From the NCBI GenBank assembly GCA_936432065.2, contig OW386286.2:279726088-279790087 (forward strand): a DNA stretch of 64,000 nt. Reading direction: 5' to 3'. The translations under genes and the position numbers were made by a program. This document shows, piece by piece, positions 1-11,854 of the stretch. Under the pieces are notes generated by a model that was given only the letters and a program-made list of their open reading frames with translations, searched no databases and had not been told where the DNA came from. Within the stretch, counting starts at the first letter, position 1, and the number at the start of each line of letters is the position of its first letter. The stretch is from Rutpela maculata (taxonomy: Eukaryota; Arthropoda; Insecta; Coleoptera; Cerambycidae).

Positions 1-229
1 GTTTATGTGGACGGATTTTATAAGGATCAGATTAAAGATCATTATTTTGTGGCTCGGCCGAGGTAGCATAAAAGTTTTGTGTTATTTGTTCAATAGGTTA
101 GCACCCACCCAGGTTTTATGATAAAACTAATGTGCTTAACCTATTAATTGACCATTCATCTACATGACGACTCGTTCTGTAACCCATCATATATTTGAAA
201 ATGGGGGGACCTCCTAGACCCAGTTTAAT

Positions 230-690
230 TTCGTTTAATTAACTTACATAATTAGTAAATATTTAACGTTATTTAAACCTTTAATAACGTTGATACCGAC
301 GTTAAATTGTAATTATATTACAATAATAAAAAGACGTTAAAAGACACGTTAAAAAAACGTGATTATTTAACTTGTATTCCTTTTATAAACCATCAATAAT
401 AAGGCTAATATCGACGTTAAATTATAGTGTTACTACGATGAAAAAATAACGTTAAAAGTTACGTTAAAAACAACGTTGTTTAGCAGGACATTTGTACGTA
501 AAATTGACGGTGCACTATAATGGTTATTCAACTAGAAGATATATCGTTTTACTAACGCTAATATCAACGTTAAATTATAGTGGTATTACGATGAAAAAAA
601 CCGTTAAATATTACGTTAAGAACAACGTTGTTTAGCGGGACATTTGTACGTAATATCGACGGTGCACTAAAATGGTTATTCAACTCATGG
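230..690. repeat. Degenerate tandem repeat, about 154-bp period
   Basis: Two clear copies begin near 404 and 558. Both read 'gctaatatc.acgttaaattatag', then an 'aacaacgttgtttagc.ggac' block, and end in 'atggttattcaact'. A weaker third copy begins near 292. The whole stretch is rich in the word AACGTT. No coding potential is seen; it is a short decayed array. Confidence 0.7.
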
Positions 691-733
691 TTATCGTTAT
701 AAAAAACGTTTTTTTAACGATTGTGTTCTCATT

Positions 734-870
734 GGGAAAGGACCCCGCAGAAACCTTAGGTAAATTGGCTCTCAGTCAAATTGTCTCAAATTGAGATATG
801 TTATAGATTATGATCAAAAGTTCTTATGGGCCCAACCCAAAGTAATTACTAGATTTTGACTTAGAGACGA
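734..870 (+). mobile_element. Solo end fragment of repeat family D
   Basis: It starts with 'aaaggaccccgca' and runs through 'agtcaaattg' and 'tgatcaaaag' to 'gacgagactg'. The same order of words forms the left end of the complete element at 23786-24470. Only one terminus is present, so this is a truncated copy. Confidence 0.55.
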
Positions 871-929
871 GACTGATTCGCGATTTTCATATAACTTATA
901 AATATTCTTTAAATACATATATGAATACT

Positions 930-1160
930 AGCTGACCCAGCAAACGTTGTTTTGCCATATAAATTATAAATTTTTGTCCAAAAAATAAAACGAAAATTTC
1001 TGGATAAGGCCACCCTTATCACCTAGGAGTATAAAAAATAGCCTACGACTTATTCTCAGACCTACCAAATATACACCAAAAATTTCATAAAAATCGGTCA
1101 AGCCGTTTCGGAGGAGTTCGACAACAAACACTGTGACACGAAATTTTTATATATTAGATT
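930..1160 (+). mobile_element. 3' end of a non-LTR retrotransposon or its SINE
   Basis: The block begins 'gctgacccagcaaacgttg' and ends 'tttttatatattagattt', with 'aatcggtcaagccgtttcgg' and 'acactgtgacacg' between. I know this type of conserved tail from arthropod LINE and SINE 3' ends, probably RTE-like. No reverse transcriptase is attached. The exact clade is uncertain. Confidence 0.5.
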
Positions 1161-1245
1161 TTATGAGTTATATACTACCATATATGTTCTAAAGCATGTT
1201 TGGTAAGACTCTGAGCATGTCAGAAACATGCCATGGCATATCCGT

Positions 1246-1477
1246 GTAAAGTTTCTTAACCATTTGTAAAGTAAATAAAACATCGAACTTAATTATTGAG
1301 AGTACAATTTATTAATATCACTCTACATATATTCATTGCTAGCATAATACTAATCGGTGAAGTAGTATTCACCGACTATGCTAGCAATGAATATACGTAG
1401 AGTGATATTAATAAATTGTACTCTTAATAATTAAGTTTGATGTTTTATTTACTTTACAAATGGTTAACAAACTTTAC
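1246..1477. mobile_element. Foldback MITE, 232 bp
   Basis: A near-perfect palindrome. The arms are 1246-1347 and 1376-1477, and the tip itself forms a hairpin (CGGTGAA/TTCACCG). Arms begin GTAAAGTTT and end AAACTTTAC. No coding capacity and no clear target-site duplication. Confidence 0.75.
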
Positions 1478-3184
1478 CTACGACCACTACTGTAAATAGT
1501 AAAAAACACACTACCTACCATCTATGTAAGTTAAATTGTACATATTGTAAACAAAACGCATGGGACACGCAAATATAGGTGGCTTAGTTCGCTGACGCGG
1601 GGTTTAAAAAAACAAATGCGCCTACGAAATTTTCAAACGCTGTCAAAACTGACAATATTTGTTGAATAATATTGTTGACCAGTAAACTAAATTCAGATTT
1701 TACTAAATAAATAAATATAATCGTAGATAAAGTATAGTACATAATTCGAGTTGTAAAGCAATGGGGAACTTGCCCATTTTTTTTTTATTTCATTAAAGTG
1801 TGTATTTATGTATAAAAACACGCCACACCAAATATCAGCTCTTAAATCGCAGTACTTACTTTGCAATAAATAATTAAAGTTGAAATCCTGGCCACTCCTC
1901 ACGAAAAGCACTGTGACGTCACCGGGTGAAAACTGGTCTTGCGTGGTGTCCAACAGATGGCGTATTTTAGCCATTCACCCTAATTAATAGTCTGGGCGGC
2001 GGTTAGCTTTGAGACATCCGCATATTCGGTCATAAGTCTTTTGTTTCTTATGTTAGAGAAAAAAAGTGTCGGAAAGCTCAATTAATTCTCTTTACATAAG
2101 CTGTCTACAAATTTTTTGAAAAAAACAATAATTATCGAGATATTCGAGGAAATGTAGGAAATTACACGTTTTCCTATAGAGTGTATGTAAATCTTAAAAA
2201 AATAATTTTTCTCAGAAACCTTTGTTTTGAAGGGCCGAGATTAACGGAGCGTCAAAATGGTACATGATATTAAGTGAACATCGTAAATGAGATCGATTTC
2301 AGTTAATTATCGATTAATTACGGTGACAAAATGGAGAAATTTTACCGAAAAAAAAAAAAAAAAGTCCCAAATCCTGCTCCCTCTAATTCCTTATTTTTTG
2401 TCGGAATTCAAAAAATTAAAAAAAAGAGTTTTAGCAAATTCAATTATATTTAAATTAGCTAGAGTAGTGTTTTGGCGTAGGCGCAAAGATTAAAAAGTTG
2501 CCAACTGTAGAAGCTCAAAATTTGCGATTTTTTACCGTACGAGGCCGACATTTCTGTAGTTATCTCCGAAACGAAAAAAAAAATCAAAAGTCTGGTGATA
2601 GCAAAAGATTCGTAATGGAAAATACTCGTTTGACCTTGTTTTTTATTTCGAGCTAACTCCCACCGTTTCGGAGATATCTGCGAAAAATAGCAAAAATAGC
2701 TTACATTTCGGAGCCGAAAAAATTGCAAAAACATGCAATCTTGACACGTTCATATTTTTTAAAAAACACCATTGGGATGGCCGTACGATGTCGCGACGTA
2801 AAAAGGAAGTCTTTCAGATAAACCTGATCGTAAATTGCACGGCGAAATTCGAAAATTCGACTCGGCACGAACGAATCAAAAGTAGCATTTTGTGACATTT
2901 CAGAATATTGAAGATGTTTTTCCAACGAATTTTAGGTTAGGTTGTGTCCACTGTTAGTTGTTTCTGACAAATGAGCATGCGAAAGCAGAATCGGTGTCGC
3001 TTGACACCGTCATCCGACTTTCACCCTCTGACGTCACGTTTCAGGAGTGGGTAAAATCCGGCAGATTTTAATCGCTTATATTTCTGGAGGAATTTTTTTT
3101 TTATTTTTTGTTGTCTATGGGGTTTTTAATGATGTTAGTTTACGATTTTGAGTATTTTAATTCAATTTTATTTTTTGGGCAAGT
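1478..3184. other. No recognisable gene
   Basis: AT-rich DNA with many A or T runs and phrases such as 'tttcggagatatctgcg' that recur in insect repeats. Open frames here are short, antisense-paired and resemble nothing I know. It is probably old repeat sequence. Confidence 0.5.
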
Positions 3185-3605
3185 TCCCTATTACGCATTA
3201 CGTAATATGCTTCTTACAACATTCATTACTAGTCTAGGTGCCCGCGTACATAAATGCAATTTATACATATCCTCGTATAACTTCTTGTACGGCATAATTG
3301 CACCTAGTCTATTACTTTTTTCCTTCGCGAGAATTTTCGTAAACGCGGTGTTTATTGTCGGACAGTTTGTAGAAATATATAGAATATATATGTAGAATCC
3401 AATTTTCGAATTGTCGGACAAAATATATTTGCCGATTTTCCAGTCCGGCGTGTGGAAATCGTCTTTTTCATGCAGAGGAACGCCGCGTTTACGAAAATTT
3501 TCGCAAAGGAAAAAAGTGATAGACTAGGCGCAATTATGCCGTACAAGAAGTTATACGAGGATGTGTATAAATTACATTTATGTACGAGGGCACCTAGACT
3601 ATAGT
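3185..3605. mobile_element. Foldback MITE, about 420 bp
   Basis: The left arm is about 3225-3351 ('ctaggtgcccgcgtac' to 'gtaaacgcgg'). The right arm, 3481-3602, is its reverse complement ('ccgcgtttac' to 'gagggcacctag'). The spacer 3352-3480 contains 'ttgtcggaca' twice, 55 bases apart. Open frames on both strands are mirror shadows of the palindrome. Confidence 0.75.
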
Positions 3606-4763
3606 TAATTGAACCTTATTACCTAATAGTGAGATCGAGGTCGGTGTAAAAATGAACAAACAACAAATCAGACGTATTTTTCCAATTTATGGATAGGAAA
3701 ATACTGCTTCAAATCGAATTATAACTTTTTTAAACCGTCCATTGTTCCTTTGTAGGACTGTATTGTAAGTATTTTTGTAATATAAATATTATGTGAACCG
3801 CTTTTACAGTAGAGCTTATAAAACAAAACACAACTTTAAGTTGCAAGCACATTGCAAGACACTGCTTTGGAAAATATACAAGAGGAAATAAAGGGAATGC
3901 AGAAATTATTTAGAGCAACAAATTTAGTTTCCAACAAACAAATGATTGCGGTACATAGACGATGGGAAATTGTATTTAACTTTTCAACTAAAGTCGACAT
4001 TATGTATATTTGCAATTCTAAATATTTGTGTTTCTAGTAAATTAATATGTTTCCCAACTTAAATTAATATACTATAAATTTATACCACGGTCGAGGCGCT
4101 TAAGTTGATTTTGCAATAAAGATATGTTCTATTTGAAATAATTTTATAAAAACGTCAAAATTGACTAGACTGAAAGGTTTAATAGGAATTGTCAGGTCAG
4201 ATTTAATTTTAATCACTTTGCAGCAGCACCTTGTTGTAACGACAACCTTTCTATGTAATTAAAAAAAAATGTTAGATTTCGTTGCGAATTCAGTTGTCTG
4301 GCGAATTCTGTCCAAAAAAAGTCCATAATTTTCCACTGTGGTGCATTAATAAGACAAATTTTTCATTTTTCTGCGGTTACTCATGACATTCCATAATTCT
4401 TGTGGAATAATTTCCAACTCCTGCGTTATTATTGGGTTAAAATATGTATTGGTTGATTTATCCTGTAGATTTTATAATTTTCTTTATACTGTCAGTCTGG
4501 CTTCGCTCTTTTAACTTTCTTTTTAGCGCCATTTGTGGCCTGTTTTTTCTATTTTTTTACACTATAAATAATAAGTAGTAGAAATTTTCACAAAGTTACA
4601 TATGGAGATGGGTAAGTATACAATTTTTTTAAAATAATTTTAATAACATCTACACATAAAAACAGTTGATTATTTTTTTAATAATGCCTCAGCAAAAAAA
4701 ATCATGAAGTTTAAACTGTGGTTAAACGATTAGATATTACCGCAAATTTTCGGGGTATGGCTA
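3606..4763. other. No recognisable gene
   Basis: AT-rich. A 61-codon frame at 3852-4037 has helical-looking composition but no family I recognise, no upstream exon and no conserved motif. I treat it as chance. Confidence 0.45.
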
Positions 4764-5085
4764 TGACGTAATAGCGTAATCAGAAAATTCGAATTTGTGC
4801 TTAAACAGAAAAATTAGTGCTACGTTGCCATGTTTCGATAAATCATGTAAGATATTCTGAACTGCTATACGGAATGCTCTGTAATATTACAATTCTGTAT
4901 TAGCAAATTATCATCAATCAGCCTTAAAACAATATAAAATATTTACTTGCTGGGTATTTGAAACAGTGTTAAAATAAATATTAAAATTTATTTCAGACAG
5001 TGCAGTAGTGCAAATGTGGCAACGTAGCTGGTTACTGTCAAATGTAAAGTGCCCCTGTTTTAGAGGTTATTACGCTATTACGTCA
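4764..5085. mobile_element. MITE with TGACGTAATAGCGTAAT ends
   Basis: Perfect 17-bp terminal inverted repeats at 4764-4780 and 5069-5085. A second inverted block follows inside ('gctacgttgcca' near 4819, 'tggcaacgtagc' near 5016). It is 322 bp with no coding capacity. The target duplication is not obvious. Confidence 0.7.
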
Positions 5086-5560
5086 AGAAATATCCGGCAA
5101 ACTGCCTTATTTTAAATCCACTCTGATTTTAAGCATATTCATTTTACAATAAAACCCCAATAATAGTCAGTAAAATTACCTTGAAATTATATTTATAAGA
5201 TGTAGGAGAGTCACACTATAATGCTATATTATTAATTTTGTCGTTTTCGTTATTGTCTACTAGCCCATTATGAAAGTGCGTCCGGTAGGGACCTAATCCT
5301 GCATCTAGGCGCTCCTAAGGCGCGGTCCTCAAGCCAACCAACGCCTATACATCTTAAGAATGCGAATTATGCTGATCACACTGGGACAAAAGTTTTCCAA
5401 AAGTTTTCTTGCATTTAAGTCGAACGTTTGCAGAATTAAATTTTAACTTTCGTGCAATATTTTAAGTGAATCGACCTAATATATATCGATGTCTTAAGTT
5501 AGTCTCAAGTTTAATTACCCACATAGATACTTTGATCCCCCTTGATTAATTTGAATTATA
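5086..5560. other. No recognisable gene
   Basis: About 475 bases of AT-rich sequence between two MITEs. Nothing coding or repeated was recognised. Confidence 0.4.
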
Positions 5561-6333
5561 CAGGGTGATTTACCACGACATGCGTTCTAGTTTTATATGT
5601 GGGAAAGTCCATGCAAAATTTTGGAGTAGTTAATTTAGTAATTTTCGTTGCATTAAAACTTGAAAAGATGGCTAATGTTAGTTGTCTGTGGTTAGTGATA
5701 GGGCAGGGAACTTAGTTGGGAAAGAATATATACGAGATGTTTACATTTCCTTAATAAGCATAAGAAGTTAAGCTGGCGCGTCCTCAAAGGGCCACATTTT
5801 TTGCTTTCGGTAGAACGCCGCGGCTGGTACAAAGTATAACCGAAGTTTGGTGTTTTCTGTTATCGACGGGTTTAAGTAAATATCCCACTTGTTGTGGAGT
5901 TCACTGGCATAGGGTCAATGTATCGGGAAGACATTGAGCCTATTAAAATTAAATTTTAAATTGTATTCGTAGATCGACGTTCAATGCTTAGAACAGTGCA
6001 TTTTCTTTGAATTTCCATTATTTTAAACTTTTGTGCTGCGCTGTATTCTACAACAATTATTTTAATTTTTGCTATTTTTGCAGTGTTATTAAAACCAAAG
6101 AGTTACTTCTACCCTCCAGCTTTGCTGTCAATCCCAGGTCTGATAAAGGGGGAGAGGAAGTGATATAGTTGGGCCGCGTTACGTCAGATTAGTTAGTCAT
6201 AGGCGGCGCATTCCTACAAAAAAAAATTAAGTAATTTTTTTGGTCATATTATTTTAATTTTTCATTTTTTTAACTCCTTTCGGTGGGGACAACTTACTGA
6301 TAATTTTTTCGCATGTTGTGGTAAATCACCCTG
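5561..6333. mobile_element. TA-flanked MITE with CAGGGTGATTTACCAC ends
   Basis: The 773-bp element begins CAGGGTGATTTACCACGACA and ends with its reverse complement (one mismatch in 24 bases). It is flanked by TA on both sides, as for Tc1/mariner-type elements. No transposase reading frame remains, so it is a non-autonomous derivative. Confidence 0.75.
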
Positions 6334-6931
6334 TATAAACGAATTATACTACAGTACCTAGAGGTAAAAAATATGTAAAATTTAGAAATAATCATATGTA
6401 ATGATAATTTCTTTTACGGGTGATTCTTATAGTAAAAGGTGTCTCCTTCAGTTTCTAGATCGCTCCGACACTTGCTGTTACACAAAGTAGTTCAGTAATA
6501 TAACGATTTATATCGGACAAAATTCATAAAGTTTTGAAAATTGGTACAAATGTTAAGGATAGCATAAGAATTATGAGAATTTTCAGGTTTTCTAAATTAT
6601 CTCTGGAACGGTACACTTTTTGTATAAAAATACCTATATACAAAATTATTCCTTATAAAATTCTCTATCAAAAACGTATCTACATTTTTTTTTCCTAAAA
6701 GTAATAGTACCGTGGTAAATCAGGTGCACACATTAAGGGCTGGTTCCAGTTAACACAATAAATTGTAATCTTTACTATAACCTACTTTAGAGTTCAACGC
6801 TTAACGCTAAAGCAGTAGCTATTAAACTCCACTTAAAAATATAATAAATGTAGTGCTTCTACCCTCTCATCCATAAAAGATTTAGCAATTTTTAAAGAAG
6901 CGAGAATATTGTATATTGTACTTGTTGCCAC
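6334..6931. other. No recognisable gene
   Basis: AT-rich with no open frame of note. Its end runs into the outer arm of the large palindrome that follows. Confidence 0.4.
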
Positions 6932-9070
6932 GCCACACAGTGGGAAAAATATGCCCTTTTTTGGACAAAAATCTGCCGACAGTAGAGATTTCAATCAAAT
7001 TAAATTAAAAAAAATGGCAAATACTCTTAAGACATTGTACTTTAGAGTAGTGCTGCGGCAAAGTGGCTTTGGATTAACCTAACCTAAAAATCGCAGATAT
7101 TACTTCCACATCCAGTGAAAGTATAGAAACGACAAAAATTTTTAAAAAAATTTTATTGTTCAAATAGGCTTAGAATGTCATGAAACGTCGAGATTTTAGG
7201 TTTGAGCAAAAAAATGTCTGTCGGTCTGTCTGTAACTTTTTGTGCGCACGATTACTCTGGAAGCGTTTAAGATATCGACTTGAAATTTGGTACACATATG
7301 TATTTTATCGAGATCTGGAACTAGGTTATATTTTCATCTTATTCCGTTGAATGGTTGTAGGCTAAATTGGGGTAAATAGGTAAATCAAGCAGGTAAGAGT
7401 CCATAAAATTGGTATTTAATATATAAGAGAAGCTAATGTCTCAAAAAAAAATTTAGCATTAGCCACCCCCAAAACTACCCCCACCCCATTATAAAAGGGG
7501 GTGAAAAAAATTATTTCATCGTAGATGATCATTCAAGAGCTTATTTTAAAGAGGAAGATTTAATGATGTATTTATTAGAAATAAATTGAAAATTTGTTTG
7601 AATCCTATACATAACCTCAAAATTTGCCAAAAAAGTTATTTTTTAAGTAACCTAAAATATTCCTGACATGATGGGCCAATTCTGAGGCCAAATTCGGATT
7701 TAGCGCGAAAAATTACTTCGGAAATTGGATAATGTTGGGGTTAAAACTGAATGAAGTAAAAAAAATTGAGGCCTTTGGTTCTTGTACACATACTAAATCG
7801 CATTTTTTTTCACCCCCTTTTATAATGGGGTGGGGGTAGTAATGGAGGCTAATGCCAAAATTTTTTTTGGGACATTAGCTTCTCTTATATGTACTAAATA
7901 CCAATTATATGGATTCTTACCTGCTTGATTTACCTATTTACCCACATTTACCACAATTTATCCCCCAACTTCCCCCAACCCTTCAACAGAATAATATAAA
8001 AATATAATCTAATTCCAGATCTCCTTAAAATACTTATATGTACCAAATTTCAAGTCGATATCTTAGACGGTTCCAGAATATTTAGTATATATAAGAGAAG
8101 CTAATGTCTCAAAAAAAATGTTGGCATTAGTATCCCCCATTACTACCCCCACCCCATTATAAAAGGGGGTGAAAAAAAATGTGATTTGTATGTGTACAAG
8201 AACCAAAGGCCCCAATTTTTTTTTACTTCATTCAGTTTTAACCCTAATATTATCCAATTTCCGAAGTAATTTTTCGCGAGGAATTCGAATCTGGCCTCAG
8301 AATTGGCCCATCATGTCAGGATTTTGAAATATTTTAAGTTACTTAAAAAATGACTTTTTTAGCAAATGAGGTTTATGTATAGGATTCAAAAAAAATTTTA
8401 ATTTATTTCTAATAAATACATCATTTAATCTTCCTCTTTAAAATAAGCTTTCGAATGGTCATCTACGATGAAATAATTTTTTTCACCCCCTTTTATAATG
8501 GGGTGGGGGTAGTATTGGGGGTGGCCAATGCTAAAATTTTTTTTGAGACATTAGCTTCTCTTGTATATATTAAATACCAATTTTATGGACTCTTACCTGC
8601 TTGATTTACCTATGTACATCCATTTACCCCAATTTACCCCACAACCATTCAACGGAATAAGATAAAAATATAACCTAGTTCCAGATCTCGTTAAAATACA
8701 TATGTGTACCAAATTTCAAGTCGATATCTTAAACGGTTCCAGAGTAATCGTGCGCACAAAAAAGTTACAGACAGACCGACAGACATTTTTTTGCTCAAAC
8801 CTAAAATCTCGACGTTTCATGATATTCTAAGCCTATTTAAACAATAAAAAAATTTTTAAATTTTTTGTCGTTTCTATACTTCCACTGGATGTGGAAGTAA
8901 TATCTGCGATTTTTAGATTAGGTTAACTCAAAGCCACTTTGCCGCAGCACTACTCTAAAGTACAATGTCTTAAGAGTATTTGCCATTTTTTTAATTTAAT
9001 TTGATTGAAATCTCTACTGTCGGCAGATTTTTGTCCAAAAAAAAGGCATATTTTTCCCACTGTGTGCCAC
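6932..9070. repeat. 2.1-kb palindrome built on family A repeat
   Basis: The left arm is about 6932-7890 and the right arm about 8088-9070; the 200-bp spacer is a further family A segment. Matching pairs read inward: 'actgtcggcag' words, 'acttccac' hairpin ends, the 'gacagaccgacagac' tract, two 'ccccaccccattataaaag' blocks, and 'cctgacatgatgggcc'. The arms match along nearly all their length with scattered differences. The outer 130 bp is not family A and extends toward the broken gene at 9126-9675. It could be an inverted duplication or two head-to-head insertions. Confidence 0.8.
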
Positions 9071-9125
9071 CCCAAAGTAATTGGCTCGTGGTGTCCCCTA
9101 ATTATTAGAAAGTTACCTGCGTTAA

Positions 9126-9675
9126 TCAATCTTCGTCGTCTTTCATAAATTCGACATTCATGCATGCTTGTCCGTGGCAATGGTAACACATTGTGAAGCA
9201 ACGTAAGTCTGCTCTTCTGCAACTGCACCTGTTTTCGCACTTGCATGAAAAAGAAACAGATTCGTTCTTTTGTTGTCATAGTGGGGCCGACTTTCTTCCA
9301 TCCCCAATCAGTAGCTTCTAGCGTAACGTTTTTCCACGTTTGAATTTGGTAAAAAACGCTATATGAGTGTTGCCGAGCAGCAGCAGAAGTTGGTGGTAGT
9401 TTTGATAACATTAGAGTATTGTTCGCTTTACTAACAAGTTTGTTAAAAGACATGAATCTGTATATATCTAGACTTTTTTCTGCGGAGGAAGAGTTGTATA
9501 AAGCTAGAACAAATCGCTCTCCTACATCTGCAATTTCTTCATGACCAGCTTTTTCATTATTAAAAGTTTGCACGATGTCTTCTAAGTCATCTCTTTTATT
9601 AAGCACATTGATTGCATTAACCTTTCCTTTGGAAAAAACGCTAAGGTTGTGTCGCAATCGCTAATGGCGTGTGCA
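9126..9675 (-). pseudogene. Cysteine-rich transposon protein, C-terminal half, frameshifted
   Basis: On the minus strand a CDTT motif near 9672 leads, after a frameshift, into KGKVNAINVLNK. Next come FVLALY and IYRFMSF, then LPPTSAAARQHSYSVFYQ, a WGW motif, and after a second frameshift a cysteine cluster (CKCENRCSCRR, then MCYHCHGQACMN) and a stop at 9126-9128. The same order of motifs occurs in the gene at 47650-49848 on the plus strand, so both are copies of one family. I know such proteins only as uncharacterised arthropod ORFs; the cysteine spacing suggests metal binding. Two frameshifts and a missing N-terminus make it a pseudogene. Reading one frame straight through overruns into repeat sequence down to 8950. 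Confidence 0.75.
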
Positions 9676-10012
9676 AAAAATTTTTTGAGACCTTAGCCTC
9701 TTTTGTATACACTAAGTACCAATTTTATGGACTCTTACCCGTTTGATTTACCTATTTACCCCCCAACCCTTCGACGAAATGAGATGAAAATATAATCTAG
9801 TTCCAGATCCCGTTAAAGTACCAAATTTCAAGTCAATATCTTAAACGGTTCCAGAGTAATCGTGCGCACAAAAAAGTTACAGACACACCGACAGACAGAA
9901 ATTTTTTTTTGCTCAAACTTAAAATCTCGACGTTTCATGACATTCAAGTTTATTTGAACAATAAAAATTTTCAAAAATTTTTTTGTCGTTACTATACTTC
10001 CCGTGGAAGTAA
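9675..10012 (+). mobile_element. Family A repeat, right half
   Basis: It begins inside the family at 'tttttgagaccttagcctc' and runs to the hairpin end 'cttcccgtggaagtaa', whose loop has lost a few bases. It carries the usual 'acggttccagagtaatcg' and 'ctcgacgtttcatgac' words. Confidence 0.75.
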
Positions 10013-10195
10013 TAAAAAAATAAGCATCTAGGTGATGCTATATAGAAATGGAAACCAGTATCAGAGATTTTTTTTAATAATGGACAATTATAGAAACTAA
10101 ATTGCGACATTTTTGTTAAAAAAAAATTTAGAGATGCACACTGTTTCCACCATAATCGTTTTTTATGGTACAGAAACAAAAAGAAGAATCATTTT

Positions 10196-10652
10196 TAAAG
10201 TGGCCTAAATCACAATTTTTTTCACCCCCTCTAATAATGGGGTGGGGGTGATAATGGGAGGTGGCTAATGCCAAAAATTTGTTTGAGACCTTAAAGCTTA
10301 TCTTGTATATACTAAATACCAATTTTATGGACTCCTACTTGCTTGATTTACCTATTTACCCCCATTTACCCCAATTTATTCCCCAACCCTTCAACGGAAT
10401 AAGATTAAAATATAATCTATTTCCACATAACATTAAAATACATACGTGTACCAAATTTCAAGTCAATATCTTAAACGGTTCCAGAGTAATAGTGCGCACA
10501 AAAAAGTTACAGACAAACCGACAGGCAGACAGAATTTTTTTTTCGCTCAAACTTAAAATCTCGATGTTTCATGACAAGATTATTTGAACAATAATATGTC
10601 AAAAAATTTTTTTTTCGTTACTACTTATACACTTCCACTGGATGTGGAAGTA
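10196..10652 (+). mobile_element. Family A repeat, right two-thirds
   Basis: Starts near 'taaatcacaatttttttcac', contains the G-rich 'aataatggggtgggggtg' and ends with CTTCCACTGGATGTGGAAG at 10652. The long open frame across it has no homology and comes from the repeat. Confidence 0.75.
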
Positions 10653-11119
10653 AAACTAACGAAATCCAATTTATGTGACATTACTCCGTTACTGTACTAT
10701 TATATTAACGATCTTGCGTTTTCTAGCTCAATAGGTAAAATACGCTTTTCCTTTTAGGTGTGACAAAAAAAATTAGAAAGTCAGAAGAGGGAAATACAAT
10801 AAACTCGCATAACACTCCAGATGCTGGCACGAAACGACCGGACTTGAGGCGAAATAGCACGTAAACAGCTGAGTTGCCGATTTAGTCGGCAATAAAACGC
10901 AAAATATATCCCCGTTACCCCGTCAAAGGTAGATTTTAATTTGAATCAGTAAATCAGCCGGAAACTACCATCCGCTTTTCCGATCTCGACACTGTTATAC
11001 GTTAAATTGAAACAGAACAGAGTAATACCAGTTCGAGAGATTAATGATTAAATGTTCTAAACTTTATAGTAAATCGGCTTGAGGGGTTTTTATATTACCG
11101 GTACTTTTATAAACTATAG
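10653..11119. other. No recognisable gene
   Basis: About 470 bases, AT-rich, with no recognised feature. Confidence 0.4.
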
Positions 11120-11725
11120 ATGTATACATTACTAGATGCGAAAGTTTACTTTTGGTGTGAGGTGATTTTTGAATGGTAGAGGCGAAGCCGAGACCTTTCA
11201 AAAAACACCGAACACCTAAAAGGGCTTTCGCATCATGTAATGTATTATATTTTTTCTACTACCGAAAGATATGATGGGATTTAATAATTTAAAACTGATT
11301 ATTTTATGAAATTGTTTGACGTTCTTAATACATTTTATAGTTTAGGAGGCTGTCTGTGAAAATTGTTTCCATGCTATCGAAACATTTACTATCTGTCATC
11401 GAGGTTTATGTTAAACATTTTAATTTCTGGTGGTTTCAAACTAAAATAAACAAATATATTTGGTGGTGAAGAAAATGCGTACAGGAAGCAGCCAATATTG
11501 CTTGTGCCTATGAAACCCAAAGCAAGGTATATGCAAATTTATGAAGCGTTAAAATTTGTTTTTTTTTTAATTTTTCTGTCCTGGCCACGAAAGTTCTACT
11601 TTCGTAGCTAGCAACGCCTTAGCAACCAGGTAACTCGAATGCTTACTTTCGTTATCGCGCGTGTTACTAGGGCTGAAATCGTTATTTACATTACTAGATG
11701 CGAAAGTTTACTTTTAGGTGTTAGC
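11120..11725 (+). repeat. Repeat family B, copy 1
   Basis: It contains 'gaccttt.aaaaaacaccgaacacctaaaag', 'tttctactaccgaaagatat', 'tttaatttctggtggtttcaaact' and 'tagctagcaacgccttagc'. All recur in the same order and orientation at 13757-14315. The copy is bracketed by a direct repeat, 'ttactagatgcgaaagttta', at 11130 and 11693. No coding function recognised. Confidence 0.7.
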
Positions 11726-11850
11726 CCAGACGATGAAGGCATTTACCCACAAAAATTTGCAAACTGAATATATATTTTTAATGAGTTCGTGAAAATGTAT
11801 AAAACAATATCCTGAAAAGTTTACATTTCGCTCGGATGCAGAACATAAAA
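11726..11850 (+). repeat. Repeat C, plus orientation
   Basis: From 'agcccagacga' through 'cccacaaaaatttgcaaactgaat' to 'tcgctcggatgcagaacata'. It is the reverse complement of 13620-13757. The two C copies therefore face each other across the family A cluster. Confidence 0.7.
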
Positions 11851-11854
11851 AAAC

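Noticed and set aside
8950..9125. Extension of the cysteine-rich protein past 9126
   Set aside because: After the frameshift the conserved frame stops at 9126; the longer frame reads repeat DNA.
10261..10587. 108-codon plus-strand frame
   Set aside because: Entirely inside a family A repeat with no protein signature.
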